A stretch of 64,000 bases of DNA from Nocardioides caldifontis (GTDB lineage Bacteria; Actinomycetota; Actinomycetes; Propionibacteriales; Nocardioidaceae), in assembly GCF_008087345.1 (NCBI RefSeq), contig NZ_VHIB01000015.1:43542-107541 (forward strand), written 5' to 3'. The notes below the pieces were generated by a model. The model had not been told where the DNA came from, made no database searches, and saw only the letters and a program-made list of their open reading frames with translations. Positions 51,909 to 60,342 of the stretch are shown piece after piece (positions within the stretch are counted from its first letter, which is position 1; each line of letters starts with the position of its first letter). Made by a program: the position numbers and the translations under genes.

Positions 51909-52902
51909 CGTTGCCCCGTCGCACCAGGATCTGACCCTGCTCCTCGAGCTGGCGGATCACGCGGATGATGTTCTGCTGCGCCTCTTCGACCTGGCTCAGC
52001 CGCACGGCACCGAGGAGCTCGACCTCCTCGAGGAGGTTCGCACCGGCCCGCTCGGAGAGGTTCTTCGTGATCTTCTCGCGGACGTTGTCGGCGACGCCCT
52101 TGAGCGCCAGTGCCAGCTCGGCGGTGTCGACCTCGCGCAGGACCAGCTGGATCGAGCGGTCCTCGAGGTTCACGATGTCCTCGAACATGAACATCTTGCT
52201 CTTGATGACGTCGGCCAGCGACGGGTCGAGCGCCTCGAGCCCCTCGACGATCTGACGCTCGGTCGACCGGTCGGAGCGGTTGATGATGTTGACCAGCGGG
52301 TCGACGCCGCCGACCTGCTTCATCTCCGCCGGCATCAGCATCGAGGAGAGCCGTCGCTCGAGGGTGCTCTCGACGGCGCGGACGACGTCGGGCGAGGTGC
52401 GGTCCATGACCGCGATGCGGTGGGCGACCTCGGCCTGCATCTCCGGCGAGAGGCCGGAGAGGAGCAGCGACGCCTTGTCGGCGGTCATGTGGGCGAGCAC
52501 CATCGCGATCACCTGCGGGTGCTCGTCGATGATGAACGAGCGCAGCTGGGCCGGGTCGGCGCGGTGCAGGAACTGGAACGGCATCTGCACGGCGGCCGCG
52601 TTGAGCCGGCTCATGATCTCCGCGGCCCGGTCGGTCCCGAGGCTCTCCTCGAGCAGCTGCTGGGCGAAGCTGAGACCGCCCTGCGCGATGTGGGCGCGCG
52701 CGGTCATCATGTCGCGGAACTCGCGGAGCACCGCGTCGGACTCGGCGCCGCTGACGGCTTCGAGGCGTGCGACCTCGGAGGAGACCGCCTCGACCTCCGC
52801 CTCCGAGAGGTGGCTGAGGACCGAGGCCGCCTTCTCGCGGCCGAGCTGGATGATGAGGATGGCCGCCTTGCGGACGCCCATGTTGGCGGTGAGCGTGCTC
52901 AT
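51889..52902 (-). CDS. fliG: Flagellar motor switch protein FliG
   Basis: The 337-residue protein has all three FliG domains: the N-terminal KAAILIIQLGREKAASVLSHLSE, the middle EHPQVIAMVLAHMTADKASLLLSGL, and the C-terminal torque helix DIVNLEDRSIQLVLREVDTAELALALKG, with the charged residues that face MotA. The length is normal. The start overlaps fliF by 4 bp. Confidence 0.95.
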   Translation of the reverse strand: MSTLTANMGVRKAAILIIQLGREKAASVLSHLSEAEVEAVSSEVARLEAVSGAESDAVLREFRDMMTARAHIAQGGLSFAQQLLEESLGTDRAAEIMSRLNAAAVQMPFQFLHRADPAQLRSFIIDEHPQVIAMVLAHMTADKASLLLSGLSPEMQAEVAHRIAVMDRTSPDVVRAVESTLERRLSSMLMPAEMKQVGGVDPLVNIINRSDRSTERQIVEGLEALDPSLADVIKSKMFMFEDIVNLEDRSIQLVLREVDTAELALALKGVADNVREKITKNLSERAGANLLEEVELLGAVRLSQVEEAQQNIIRVIRQLEEQGQILVRRGNDDDFVV

Positions 52903-54473
52903 CGGTTCTCCACCAGCCAGCCACGCAGCAGGGCCGCGACGTCCTCGGGCTGCCGCTCGACGAGCGACGAGATCTCCTCGCGGACCAGATCCTCCTCGGA
53001 GGCCTCCGCGGTCTCGAGGGCGAGCATCGCAGGCGCCTCGAGCGCGGCGCGCTGCTGCCGCTCGAGCTGCTCCTGGCGGAGCTGCTCCACGACGTACTCC
53101 GTGGCCTGGGCGCGGGCCTTGGCCCGGCGGCGGCTCTGGATCCAGGCGACGAGCGCGATGAGCACCAGCAGTCCGGCGAGGCCGCCGTTGCGGATCAGCG
53201 TCCAGGTGGCGGCGCTCTTCTCGGCCTTCTCGCTGGCCTCGAGCTCGGCCGCGGCGGCCTCCTCCGCGGTGCGGTCGAAGGCGAGCTGGCTCACCTCGAT
53301 GGTGTCGCCGCGCTCGGCGTCGATGCCCAGGGCGGCCGTGACGAGGTCCTGGATCTCGGCCGCGTCGGCGCTCGGGGAGCGCGGGTCGACCACGATGCCG
53401 ACGTGGATCCCGTCGACGCCGCCCGGGGCCGCCTCCACGGTGGAGACCTCCTTGTTCACGGCATTGTCGGAGGTGCGGCTGGACTTCTCGTAGTTCTGAC
53501 CAGAAGTCCCGCCGGTCGTCCCGGTCTCCATCTCGCTGTCGGGGCCGACGATGCCGCCGGCACCGGCGTTCGGGTCACCGCCCTCGAGGATCTCGGTGGT
53601 CTCGCTCTCCGAGAGCGCGGTGTCGGCGTTGCCGAAGTAGCGGGTGGTCTCGGTGACCGACTTGTCGAACGACAGGTCTGCGCGGACCTGCACCGCGCTG
53701 TTGCCGGGGCCGAGCACGCGGTCGAGCAGGCTCTGCACCTGGGTGTTGAGCCGGTTCTCGAAGTCGGTGACCTGCTGGGTCCGGGTGCTGGCCGCGCCCT
53801 CGCCCCCGGGGGCGGAGAGCAGCTTGCCGGTCGAGTCGGTGACGGTGACCTTCTCGGTCGTGAGCCCCTCGACGGAGGAGGAGACCATGTTGACGACCGC
53901 CTGGACCTGCTCCGGAGCGAGGGTCGAGCCGAGGCGGGTCTTCACCATGACGCTCGCGGTGGTCGGGGCCTGCTCGGAGGAGAAGACCTCCTTCTGCGGC
54001 ATCGCCAGGTGGACGACCGCGGTCTCGACGCCGTCGATGGCCTCGATGGTCTTGGCCAGCTCGCCCTCCATCGCCCGCTTGTAGCTGGTCTGCTCCTGGA
54101 ACTCCGAGGTGGAGAGCCCCTGGTCGTCGAGGAGCGAGTAGCCGCTCTCGCTGCCGGTGGGGAGCCCCTCGCCGCTCAGGCTGATCCGGGTCGAGTACAC
54201 CTGCTCGCGCGGCACCATGATCGTGGCCCCGCCGTTGCTCAGCTCGTAGGGGACGCCCTGGGCGTCGAGCTCCTCGACGATCGCGCTGGCGTCGGCCGCC
54301 GCGAGGTTGCTGAAGAGCGGGGCGTACGACGGGGTGGCGGCCCACTTGAACACCATGAAGCCGGCGAGCAGCAGCGCGCCCGTGCCGATGACGGCGACGA
54401 ACTTCTGGCCGCTGGTGAACCCCTGGAAGGTGCTCTGGAGCCGCCCCAGCACCCGGGTGACGTTGTCCTTCAT
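52899..54473 (-). CDS. fliF: Flagellar MS-ring protein FliF
   Basis: The 524-residue protein has a first helix (FVAVIGTGALLLAGFMVFKWA) and YscJ-like ring-building motifs (ADASAIVEELDAQGVPYELSNG, LPTGSESGYSLLD, EGELAKTIEAIDGVETAVVHLA). A second helix (GGLAGLLVLIALVAWIQ) follows near residue 430, then a cytosolic C-terminus that docks on FliG (VEQLRQEQLERQQ... VAALLRGWL). It is the platform of the motor. fliE lies immediately upstream. Confidence 0.95.
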   Translation of the reverse strand: MKDNVTRVLGRLQSTFQGFTSGQKFVAVIGTGALLLAGFMVFKWAATPSYAPLFSNLAAADASAIVEELDAQGVPYELSNGGATIMVPREQVYSTRISLSGEGLPTGSESGYSLLDDQGLSTSEFQEQTSYKRAMEGELAKTIEAIDGVETAVVHLAMPQKEVFSSEQAPTTASVMVKTRLGSTLAPEQVQAVVNMVSSSVEGLTTEKVTVTDSTGKLLSAPGGEGAASTRTQQVTDFENRLNTQVQSLLDRVLGPGNSAVQVRADLSFDKSVTETTRYFGNADTALSESETTEILEGGDPNAGAGGIVGPDSEMETGTTGGTSGQNYEKSSRTSDNAVNKEVSTVEAAPGGVDGIHVGIVVDPRSPSADAAEIQDLVTAALGIDAERGDTIEVSQLAFDRTAEEAAAAELEASEKAEKSAATWTLIRNGGLAGLLVLIALVAWIQSRRRAKARAQATEYVVEQLRQEQLERQQRAALEAPAMLALETAEASEEDLVREEISSLVERQPEDVAALLRGWLVENR

Positions 54474-54790
54474 CAGCCGACCTGCATCCGCATGATCTCG
54501 GTGAACGCCTCGACGGCCTTGTTGCGCATGGCCACGGTGAGCTGCGTCGCGACGCTCGTCTCGCTCGCGGCGATCGTGTAGTCGTGGATCGCGCCGAGGT
54601 CACCGGTGGCGGCCTGGACGGCGAGGTTGTCGGTCCGGTCGTTCATCGCCTCGAGCTGCTCGAGGCCGTCGACGACCAGCTTGCCGAACGACGGCCCCGA
54701 GGGACCCTCCGTGGCGGCGGGGGGAGTGGCGGTCGCGGTGGGCGCGACGTACGGCGTGAATCCGAGGGACTCGATACCGGAGACGCTCAC
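54473..54790 (-). CDS. fliE: Hook-basal body protein FliE
   Basis: The 105-residue protein has the FliE pattern: [24 protein letters not shown], then [21 protein letters not shown] and [13 protein letters not shown] at the end. It joins the MS ring to the rod and opens the way for export. It sits between flgC and fliF in the standard order. Confidence 0.93.
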   Translation of the reverse strand: MSVSGIESLGFTPYVAPTATATPPAATEGPSGPSFGKLVVDGLEQLEAMNDRTDNLAVQAATGDLGAIHDYTIAASETSVATQLTVAMRNKAVEAFTEIMRMQVG

Positions 54791-54791
54791 G

Positions 54792-55181
54792 TCACTTTCC
54801 GATCTGCAGCGCGCTGCTGTAGGTGTCCTGGGCGTTCTTGGTGACCTGCACGGAGGCCTGGTAGCCGCGCTGCGCCATCACCAGCTGGGTCATCTGGCTG
54901 CCGAGGTCCATGTCCGGGCCGCGGACCATCCCGTCCTCGTCGGCCAGCGGGTGGTCGGGGGAGTACACGAGCCGGCCCTCGCCGTCGCTGAGCTCGATGC
55001 CGTCGACGTCGACGCCGCCGTCGGCGCGGGACTGGGCGCGGACGAGCTGGGCGCGGAACGCCTCCTCGTCGGTGCTCTTCATCGTGTTGACGTTGCTGAT
55101 GTTGTGCGCGAGCGCGTCCAGCCAGGTCTGGTGCATGCCGAGGCTGGTGTTGGCGATGCGCAGCATCTCGAAGGCGCCCAT
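54792..55181 (-). CDS. flgC: Proximal rod protein FlgC
   Basis: The 129-residue protein begins [20 protein letters not shown] and includes [24 protein letters not shown] (the rod signature), with the C-terminal [20 protein letters not shown]. Together with FlgB it forms the proximal rod. The start overlaps the flgB stop. Confidence 0.94.
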   Translation of the reverse strand: MGAFEMLRIANTSLGMHQTWLDALAHNISNVNTMKSTDEEAFRAQLVRAQSRADGGVDVDGIELSDGEGRLVYSPDHPLADEDGMVRGPDMDLGSQMTQLVMAQRGYQASVQVTKNAQDTYSSALQIGK

Positions 55182-55540
55182 CAGAAGGCACCCGCTGCCG
55201 TGCGCATCCGCTCGTGGCGGTCGGAGACCGAGCGGCTGACCATCTGGAACTGGTACTGCGACTGCATCGCGGCCAACGTCTCCTTGCGCAGGTCGACGTT
55301 GTTGCCGTTGACGCCGACGGGGGTCTCGGTCGGCGTGGCGACGAACTCGGCGGACGCGCCGGTCACGTCCCCGCTCGCGATCGCGGCGCGGAGGGGCGTC
55401 TCGAAGTCGACGCTGGTGGTGCGGAACCCGGGGGTGTCGACGTTGGCGATGTTGTCGGCGATCACGTTCTGCCGGAACGTGATGCCGTTCAGGGCCCGGT
55501 GCAGGACCGACCCGACGCCGTCGGTGGCGAAGATGGACAA
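55181..55540 (-). CDS. flgB: Proximal rod protein FlgB
   Basis: The 119-residue protein has the FlgB signature ALNGITFRQNVIADNIANVDTPGF and the C-terminal SQYQFQMVSRSVSDRHERMRTA. It is the first gene of the flgB-to-flgE block of 12 tightly packed genes. A CTCA-N16-GCCGA promoter lies 128 bp upstream. Confidence 0.94.
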   Translation of the reverse strand: MSIFATDGVGSVLHRALNGITFRQNVIADNIANVDTPGFRTTSVDFETPLRAAIASGDVTGASAEFVATPTETPVGVNGNNVDLRKETLAAMQSQYQFQMVSRSVSDRHERMRTAAGAF

Positions 55541-55667
55541 CAGACCGTCTCCCGTTTCAGGTGACCGTCGGTCTCCTGCACGCCGAGGCGTGGCCGGTGC
55601 CGAAGGTCAGAGGGGGTGCCGGTCCATCGGCGGTTTCTCCCAGGTGAGCTGTCCCTGCTCGGAAGAG

Positions 55668-55695
55668 TTGTCGGCATCCGAAGGCCCTACTTGAG
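55668..55695 (-). promoter_or_regulatory. FliA-type promoter of the flgB-fliE-...-flgE block
   Basis: Minus strand: CTCA (55695-55692), 16 bases, GCCGACAA (55675-55668). Spacing is identical to the other three sites, and the -10 differs by one base (GCCGAC for GCCGAT). It is surrounded by A/T-richer DNA just downstream of repeat cluster R5. If real, early structural genes are FliA-dependent here. Confidence 0.5.
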
Positions 55696-55732
55696 GACTT
55701 CTGCCCGGTTTTACCGAGCTGTCCCCGGAGCG

Positions 55733-55966
55733 TGTCGAGCCGCCCCTCGTGGTGCGGGTCTGGGGTGTTGAGCCGCCCCTCGTGGTGCGGGTCTGGGGTG
55801 TTGAGCCGCCCCTCGTGGCGGTCTCTCGCCCGGCCAGCCCCGGCCGCCGCCACAAGCGGCGGCTCAACGTCGCCTGGGCGCGCCACGAAGGGCGGTTCAA
55901 CACCACGAAGGCGCGCCACGAGGGGCGGCTCAACACCACGAAGGCGCGCCACGAAGGGCGGCTCGA
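55733..55966. repeat. Intergenic repeat cluster R5: three forward and four inverted copies
   Basis: Forward cores lie at 55737-55754, 55770-55787 (both with GTGGTG ends) and 55803-55820. Inverted cores lie at 55848-55865 (variant), 55881-55898, 55914-55931 and 55947-55964. The period is exactly 33 bp inside each arm. The arms can pair over about 85-115 nt around a short centre, forming a long imperfect hairpin in either transcript. It fills the gap between the small ORF after fliS and the flgB promoter. Confidence 0.9.
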
Positions 55967-55980
55967 CGAGGAGACAGGGG

Positions 55981-56334
55981 TCAGGCGCGGAGGTCGACGT
56001 ACACCGGGATGTCGACGGCGGCGTTGTTCCGGACGGCGGTGGTGTAGCGGCGGTGCCGGCCGTTCTCGGTGAGCCGCTCGGAGAGCCGGTGGGCCACGGC
56101 GAGCTGGCGCTCGAGGACGAGCCGGGCCCGGGGCTGCAGGTCGGAGGGGAGCGGGCTCCGCATCACCGGCGGGGTCCACGGCGCGGGCGGCTCGAGGACC
56201 TCCTGGCCGGCGGCGAGGAGCGCCTCGGCGGTCTCCACGTCCACCTCGAGCTGCTCGAGCGCCGCCACCCACTCCGCGTGGAAGTCGGCGGCCTCGAGGT
56301 CGGCGCCGGGCTGGCCCGGGGTCGGGGTGTCCAC
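55981..56334 (-). CDS. Small helical protein after fliS (possible FliT-like or accessory chaperone)
   Basis: The 117-residue protein has two long helices (FHAEWVAALEQLEVDVETAEALLAAG... and RARLVLERQLAVAHRLSERL) and a C-terminus predicted as beta (VDIPVYVDLRA). It begins 3 bp after the fliS stop, so it is in the fliD-fliS unit. FliT occupies that place in other bacteria, and size and helicity fit, but I see no clear FliT motif. Confidence 0.65.
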   Translation of the reverse strand: MDTPTPGQPGADLEAADFHAEWVAALEQLEVDVETAEALLAAGQEVLEPPAPWTPPVMRSPLPSDLQPRARLVLERQLAVAHRLSERLTENGRHRRYTTAVRNNAAVDIPVYVDLRA

Positions 56335-56337
56335 CGG

Positions 56338-56730
56338 TTACCCGGCGAGCGGGGCGCCGGCGAGCTGGAGGGCCGCCTGCCGCCACGCGTCGGCGAGGTC
56401 GTTGACCATCCCGAGGCAGGACTCGGTGATCGAGGCGTCCTTGCGGATGTTGGCCTGGATCAGCTGCGTGTGGAGCCAGTCGTACACCGACGCGAGCGCA
56501 GGGCCGCCGTCCCAGGCCTCCACCTTGAGGGTGCCGCGGAGGTGGATGACGATCTCCTGGGCGTGCACGAGCTGGGCGTGCGCCTCGGGGACGTTGCCCG
56601 CCTGCTGGGCGGCGAGGGCGCGCTGGAGGTCGAGCACGAGCCGGTCGTACAGCATGACGAGCAGCCGCGCAGGGCTGGCGGTCTCCACCGAGCTCTGCAC
56701 GTAGGCGTTCTTGGCGCTGTTCGCGTACAT
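56338..56730 (-). CDS. fliS: Flagellin chaperone FliS
   Basis: The 130-residue four-helix protein has the FliS signature AYVQSSVETASPARLLVMLYDRLVLDLQRAL spread over residues 9-40. It contains SVYDWLHTQLIQANIRKDASI, which forms the flagellin-binding face. It prevents early polymerisation of FliC in the cytosol. It is 9 bp downstream of fliD. Confidence 0.94.
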   Translation of the reverse strand: MYANSAKNAYVQSSVETASPARLLVMLYDRLVLDLQRALAAQQAGNVPEAHAQLVHAQEIVIHLRGTLKVEAWDGGPALASVYDWLHTQLIQANIRKDASITESCLGMVNDLADAWRQAALQLAGAPLAG

Positions 56731-56739
56731 CAGGGGTCC

Positions 56740-58089
56740 TTAGCTGTCGCTGTACGAAGGCAGGGAGGAGATCTGGCCGGCGAGCCAGGTCGACTGGCTG
56801 TTGAGCCGGGAGAGGGCGGTCTCCATCGCGGTGAACTGGCGGATCAGGGTGTTCTCGCGGAGCTCGAGCCGGAGGTCCCAGGCGTCGATGTTGTCCTGGA
56901 GCCGGTCGATGGTGCTGGTGCGCCCCTTGATCGCCGAGGTGAAGGTGCCGTCGACGGGGTCGCTGGCGGTCTTGGCGACCGACCGCACCCGCTCGGCGAA
57001 ACCGTGGCTCGTGGCGCTGGCGCCGGCGGTGAAGGCGGCGGAGACCGCGGCCGGGTCGTCGGCGAGGGCGGTCCGGAGCTTGTCCTCCTTGAGGACGAGC
57101 TTGCCGTAGCGGTCGGTCTCGATGCCGAGGGCGGCCATCGAGGTGCCGTCCTGCGGGTAGATCGCGTTGAGCAGGGCGTTGCGGACGCTGCGCACCTGGC
57201 TGTCGCCGGCCAGGGTCCCGGACTTCGTCGTGGTCCCGGCCGCGCCGTACGCCGTCGCCTTGTCCATGTCGCCGATCAGTGCGTTGACGGCGTCGACGAG
57301 CTCCTTCACGGCCGTGACGATGCCGTCGGTGTCCTGCGCGACGGAGAGGTCGACGGTCGAGCCGACCTCGACGCCCTGCTGGAGGGTGATGTCGAGCCCG
57401 GTGACGACGCCCGCGAAGGTGTTGCTCTTCGAGGTGAGGACGTCGCCGCCGACCGTGATCTGGGCGTCCTGGCCCTGCGCGAGGACCGTGGAGCCGCCCA
57501 GGATGGTGCTGCCGTCGGAGGCGGCGAGCGTGAAGGCGCTCTCCTGGCCGGTGGAGGTCGAGGTGACCCGGAGCCGGTAGGTGCCGTCGTCGAGCTTGAC
57601 GAGCCCCGCCTTGACGCCGGTGCCGGCCGCGTTCAGCCCGCCGACGAGCTGGCCGAGCGAGCCGTCGCCGGCGTTGATCTCCTTGACGGTCCCGTCGACG
57701 AGGGTCAGCTGCACCTTGGTCGGGTCGCCGCCCACGACCACGTCGGTCATGGCGGCGGTCGTCGCGAAGGAGACCGAGTGGGCCGCGGCGAGCCGGTCGA
57801 CGGTGAAGCTGATCGGGCCGGTCGTCGCGCTGGCCGTGCCGGTGGCGGTCACCTTCTCCGAGGAGCTGGTGATCGTGACCGGGTTCCACGCGTCGCGCTT
57901 CGACAGCTTCTCGGCGAGCGTCGCGAGCGACGAGGTCTTGGTGTTGAGCTCCTGGAGCGTCTTGACGTTGGACTGCTCGGTGCTCAGCTTGGTCTTCAGG
58001 AGCGTCTGGGAGTTCCGCTCGATCGCCATCAGCTGCGACACGATCGTGCTGGTGTCGAGGCCGCTGGCCAGCCCGCTGACGAACGCCAC
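56740..58089 (-). CDS. fliD: Filament cap protein FliD
   Basis: The 449-residue protein has the FliD N-terminal GLASGLDTSTIVSQLMAIE with a coiled coil to residue 65. The C-terminal coiled coil is TSTIDRLQDNIDAWDLRLELRENTLIRQF followed by FTAMETALSRLNSQSTWLAGQI. The middle is beta-rich and variable. It is somewhat shorter than enteric FliD. No CTCA-N16-GCCGA box was found directly upstream, so it may be read from fliC past a hairpin. Confidence 0.93.
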   Translation of the reverse strand: MAFVSGLASGLDTSTIVSQLMAIERNSQTLLKTKLSTEQSNVKTLQELNTKTSSLATLAEKLSKRDAWNPVTITSSSEKVTATGTASATTGPISFTVDRLAAAHSVSFATTAAMTDVVVGGDPTKVQLTLVDGTVKEINAGDGSLGQLVGGLNAAGTGVKAGLVKLDDGTYRLRVTSTSTGQESAFTLAASDGSTILGGSTVLAQGQDAQITVGGDVLTSKSNTFAGVVTGLDITLQQGVEVGSTVDLSVAQDTDGIVTAVKELVDAVNALIGDMDKATAYGAAGTTTKSGTLAGDSQVRSVRNALLNAIYPQDGTSMAALGIETDRYGKLVLKEDKLRTALADDPAAVSAAFTAGASATSHGFAERVRSVAKTASDPVDGTFTSAIKGRTSTIDRLQDNIDAWDLRLELRENTLIRQFTAMETALSRLNSQSTWLAGQISSLPSYSDS

Positions 58090-58120
58090 GGCGGAGCTCC
58101 CTTCAGGTGGTGGAACGGAT

Positions 58121-58153
58121 CGGGCGGAGGGCGAGTGGCTCGCCCTCCGCCCG
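58121..58153 (-). terminator. Intrinsic terminator after fliC
   Basis: A perfect 15-bp stem (CGGGCGGAGGGCGAG with its complement) with a TGG loop lies 54 bp beyond the fliC stop and 32 bp before the fliD start. There is no T-run. Partial readthrough would give high flagellin and low cap and chaperone levels from one promoter; this is inferred. Confidence 0.75.
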
Positions 58154-58206
58154 GATCACAAGGTGGTGCTGGGTGTTGCTAGTGGTGGTGCTGAGCGGTA
58201 CTCAGG

Positions 58207-58992
58207 TCACCGGAGCAGCTGCAGGACGCCCTGGGTGGCCTGGTTCGCCTGCGCCAGCATGGAGGTGCCGGCCTGCTGCAGGATGTTCGAGCGGCTGTAG
58301 TTCACCATCTCCTGAGCCATGTCCGTGTCGCGGATCCGGCTCTCCGACGCGGACAGGTTCTCCACCGCGACGTTGACGTTGTTGATGGTGTGCTCGAAGC
58401 GGTTCTGGATCGCACCGAGCTCCGCGCGCTGCGTGGAGATGGTGGTGATCGCGGCCTGGACGGTGTTGCTGTCCGTGATGACCGCCGACGAGACGTCGAA
58501 GTCCGCCAGGGCCGTCGCCGAGACCTCGATCGTGTCGGCGCTGTCGTAGCCGACCTGGAAGGTCAGGGCCGCGCCGCCGAAGAGCTCCACACCGTTGAAC
58601 TTGGTGTTGTCCTTGATCCGCGTGATCTCGGTGTGGAGCTGGTCGAACTCCGCCGAGAGGGCGTCCTGGGACTCGGTGCTCTGGGTGCCGCTGTTGTACT
58701 GCACCGCGAGGTCGTTCATCCGCTGGAGCATCGCGTGCACCTCGGTGAGGGCACCTTCAGCGGTCTGGGCGACGGAGATGCCGTCCTGGGCGTTGCGGAC
58801 GCCGACCTTGAGGCCGCCGATCTGCGAGCGCAGCCCCTCCGAGATCGCGAGGCCGGCCGCGTCGTCGGCGGCGCGGTTGATGCGGAACCCGCTGGACAGC
58901 TTCTCCAGCGACTTCGACATCTGCGACTGGGTGGTGCTGAGGTTGCGGTACGCGTTGATGGCGTCGGTGTTGGTGTTGACGCGAAGACCCAT
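58207..58992 (-). CDS. fliC: Flagellin FliC (short form)
   Basis: The 261-residue flagellin has only the D0/D1 core. Its N-terminus is MGLRVNTNTDAINAYRNLST, followed by KLSSGFRINRAADDAAGLAI. The C-terminus is ASESRIRDTDMAQEMVNYSR, followed by AGTSMLAQANQATQGVLQLL. The variable outer domain is reduced to about 60 residues, so the filament should be thin and smooth. An AGGAGGG Shine-Dalgarno precedes the ATG and a FliA-type promoter stands about 70 bp upstream. Confidence 0.96.
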   Translation of the reverse strand: MGLRVNTNTDAINAYRNLSTTQSQMSKSLEKLSSGFRINRAADDAAGLAISEGLRSQIGGLKVGVRNAQDGISVAQTAEGALTEVHAMLQRMNDLAVQYNSGTQSTESQDALSAEFDQLHTEITRIKDNTKFNGVELFGGAALTFQVGYDSADTIEVSATALADFDVSSAVITDSNTVQAAITTISTQRAELGAIQNRFEHTINNVNVAVENLSASESRIRDTDMAQEMVNYSRSNILQQAGTSMLAQANQATQGVLQLLR

Positions 58993-59060
58993 GGTGGTTC
59001 CCTCCTGGAATGATTAGGTCTGGTGTTCTGGAGTCCGTCCGTGGACTCCGTCGGGGGTAC

Positions 59061-59088
59061 TGATCGGCCCCCGGGATCGTGGTCTGAG
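59061..59088 (-). promoter_or_regulatory. FliA-type promoter of fliC
   Basis: Minus strand: CTCA (59088-59085), 16 bases, GCCGATCA (59068-59061). The -10 matches seven of eight positions of the enteric sigma-28 box. The -35 is CTCA, not TAAA. It lies 69 bp upstream of the flagellin start, in the gap behind fliA. Confidence 0.65.
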
Positions 59089-59141
59089 GTTTTCCTCGGA
59101 CTTTTTCTCCGGCTCCATGAACCGGGTCCGCAGGGCTCCCC

Positions 59142-60002
59142 TCAGGCGGAGCGCAGGCCGGCGGCTCCGGAGCCGGAGCCGGAGCCGGCCCCGGACAGCC
59201 GGGCGGACGCCGTACGCCGGGACGCGACCGCGGCGAAGTAGGCGTCACGTCGCCGGGCCGCGCAGCCGTCGGGACGGGCGTGCGGGGCGACCAGGTCGGG
59301 GTCGAGGGCGCTGTTCATCGCGTCCTTGAGCAGCACGAGCGCCTCGGCCCGCATCTGGGAGATCCGGGACTCGGAGACCCCGAGCTCCGCCGCGATCTCG
59401 GCCATCGGCCGCTCGGCGAAGAAGTACCCCTCGATCACCGCGCGGAGCCGCTCGGGGAGCAGCGCGACCGCGTCGACGAGGTAGGCGACCCGCTCGTTGT
59501 GCTCGACGCGCTCCTCCGGGCTCGGCACCCGGGTGGGGAGCACCTCGTCGATCGGCGTCTCGCCGAACCCCTGGAGGCTCATCACCGACGCGCGCGAGAC
59601 GTCGTCGGCGTTGCCGGCGATCTCGTCGACCGACAGACCGGTGGCGGCGGCCAGCTCCTGGTCGGTGGCCGGGCGGCCCAGCTCGGAGGCGAGCCGCGAG
59701 CGGGTCTCGTCCAGCTCGCGGGCCCGGCGGCGCACCGAGCGGCTGGCCCAGTCGACCCCGCGCAGCTCGTCGATGATCGCGCCGCGGATCCGGGTGGTCG
59801 CGTAGCGGGTGAACGGCACGCCCCGCGACTCGTCGTACGAGCGGGCGGCCTGGACGAGGGCGGCGAGCCCCGCGGACGTCAGGTCGTCACGGCTGACGTG
59901 CCCGGGGAGCCGGGACAGGGACTCCCGGACCAGGTGGCCGACCAGGGCCATGTGGCTGGTCACGAGGTGGTCGGCGTCGTGGATGCTGCTCGGCTGGGTC
60001 AC
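59142..60002 (-). CDS. fliA: Flagellar sigma factor FliA (sigma-28)
   Basis: The 286-residue sigma factor has region 2 (HLVRESLSRLPGHVSRDDLTSAGLAALVQAARSYD... FTRYATTRIRGAIIDELR), region 3 (RPATDQELAAATGLSVDEI) and region 4 (YFFAERPMAEIAAELGVSESRISQMRAEAL). The last 50 residues form a Gly/Ser/Ala/Arg-rich tail beyond the usual end, encoded partly by GGAGCC tandem triplet repeats. No anti-sigma FlgM gene is evident in the window. Confidence 0.94.
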   Translation of the reverse strand: MTQPSSIHDADHLVTSHMALVGHLVRESLSRLPGHVSRDDLTSAGLAALVQAARSYDESRGVPFTRYATTRIRGAIIDELRGVDWASRSVRRRARELDETRSRLASELGRPATDQELAAATGLSVDEIAGNADDVSRASVMSLQGFGETPIDEVLPTRVPSPEERVEHNERVAYLVDAVALLPERLRAVIEGYFFAERPMAEIAAELGVSESRISQMRAEALVLLKDAMNSALDPDLVAPHARPDGCAARRRDAYFAAVASRRTASARLSGAGSGSGSGAAGLRSA

Positions 60003-60217
60003 GAGGACGACTCTCGTGGCGCTGAAAGCCGCGCTTTACCCGTTTCGGGCGATATGGCAAGAAAGGACATAGGTCATGGCCTTCCAGGTAGTTCGGCGCG
60101 TAGTCCCCCTGCGCCTCCTGGACTAGTCCCTAGGGGTCCGAACGGCTGATCTCTCGCCGTTCCGCTGCGGGAACCGCGCGCGACGTGCGTGTGCGGGAGA
60201 GAAGTTCCGGCGAACCG

Positions 60218-60245
60218 CTCAGCCTTGCGGTCCGGCTGCCGATCC
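60218..60245 (+). promoter_or_regulatory. FliA-type promoter of flgN-flgK-flgL-fliW
   Basis: CTCA (60218-60221), 16 bases, GCCGATCC (60238-60245) lies about 98 bp before the flgN start. The rest of the 340-bp divergent gap to fliA shows no gene. It holds A/T-richer DNA near 60050 that may carry the fliA promoter, but I could not assign boxes. Confidence 0.6.
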
Positions 60246-60342
60246 TTCCCCTGTCGGTCACCGGCGACGACCCATGACGAGCCGCTGACCCGACACCCCG
60301 ACGTGATCCCGAGTCCGAACTGCCCAGGAAGGAGGCCGGCCG

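Noticed and set aside
55733..55966. Regular 33-bp spacing suggested a CRISPR array
   Set aside because: The fillers between cores are only about 15 bp and similar to each other, orientation flips within the cluster, copies are scattered over 43 kb, and no cas gene is present.
59085..59097. Canonical sigma-28 -35 box (TAAA or AAAACCT) upstream of fliC
   Set aside because: The A-rich stretch is too far from the GCCGATCA box. The CTCA box gives the same 16-bp spacing as three other promoters.
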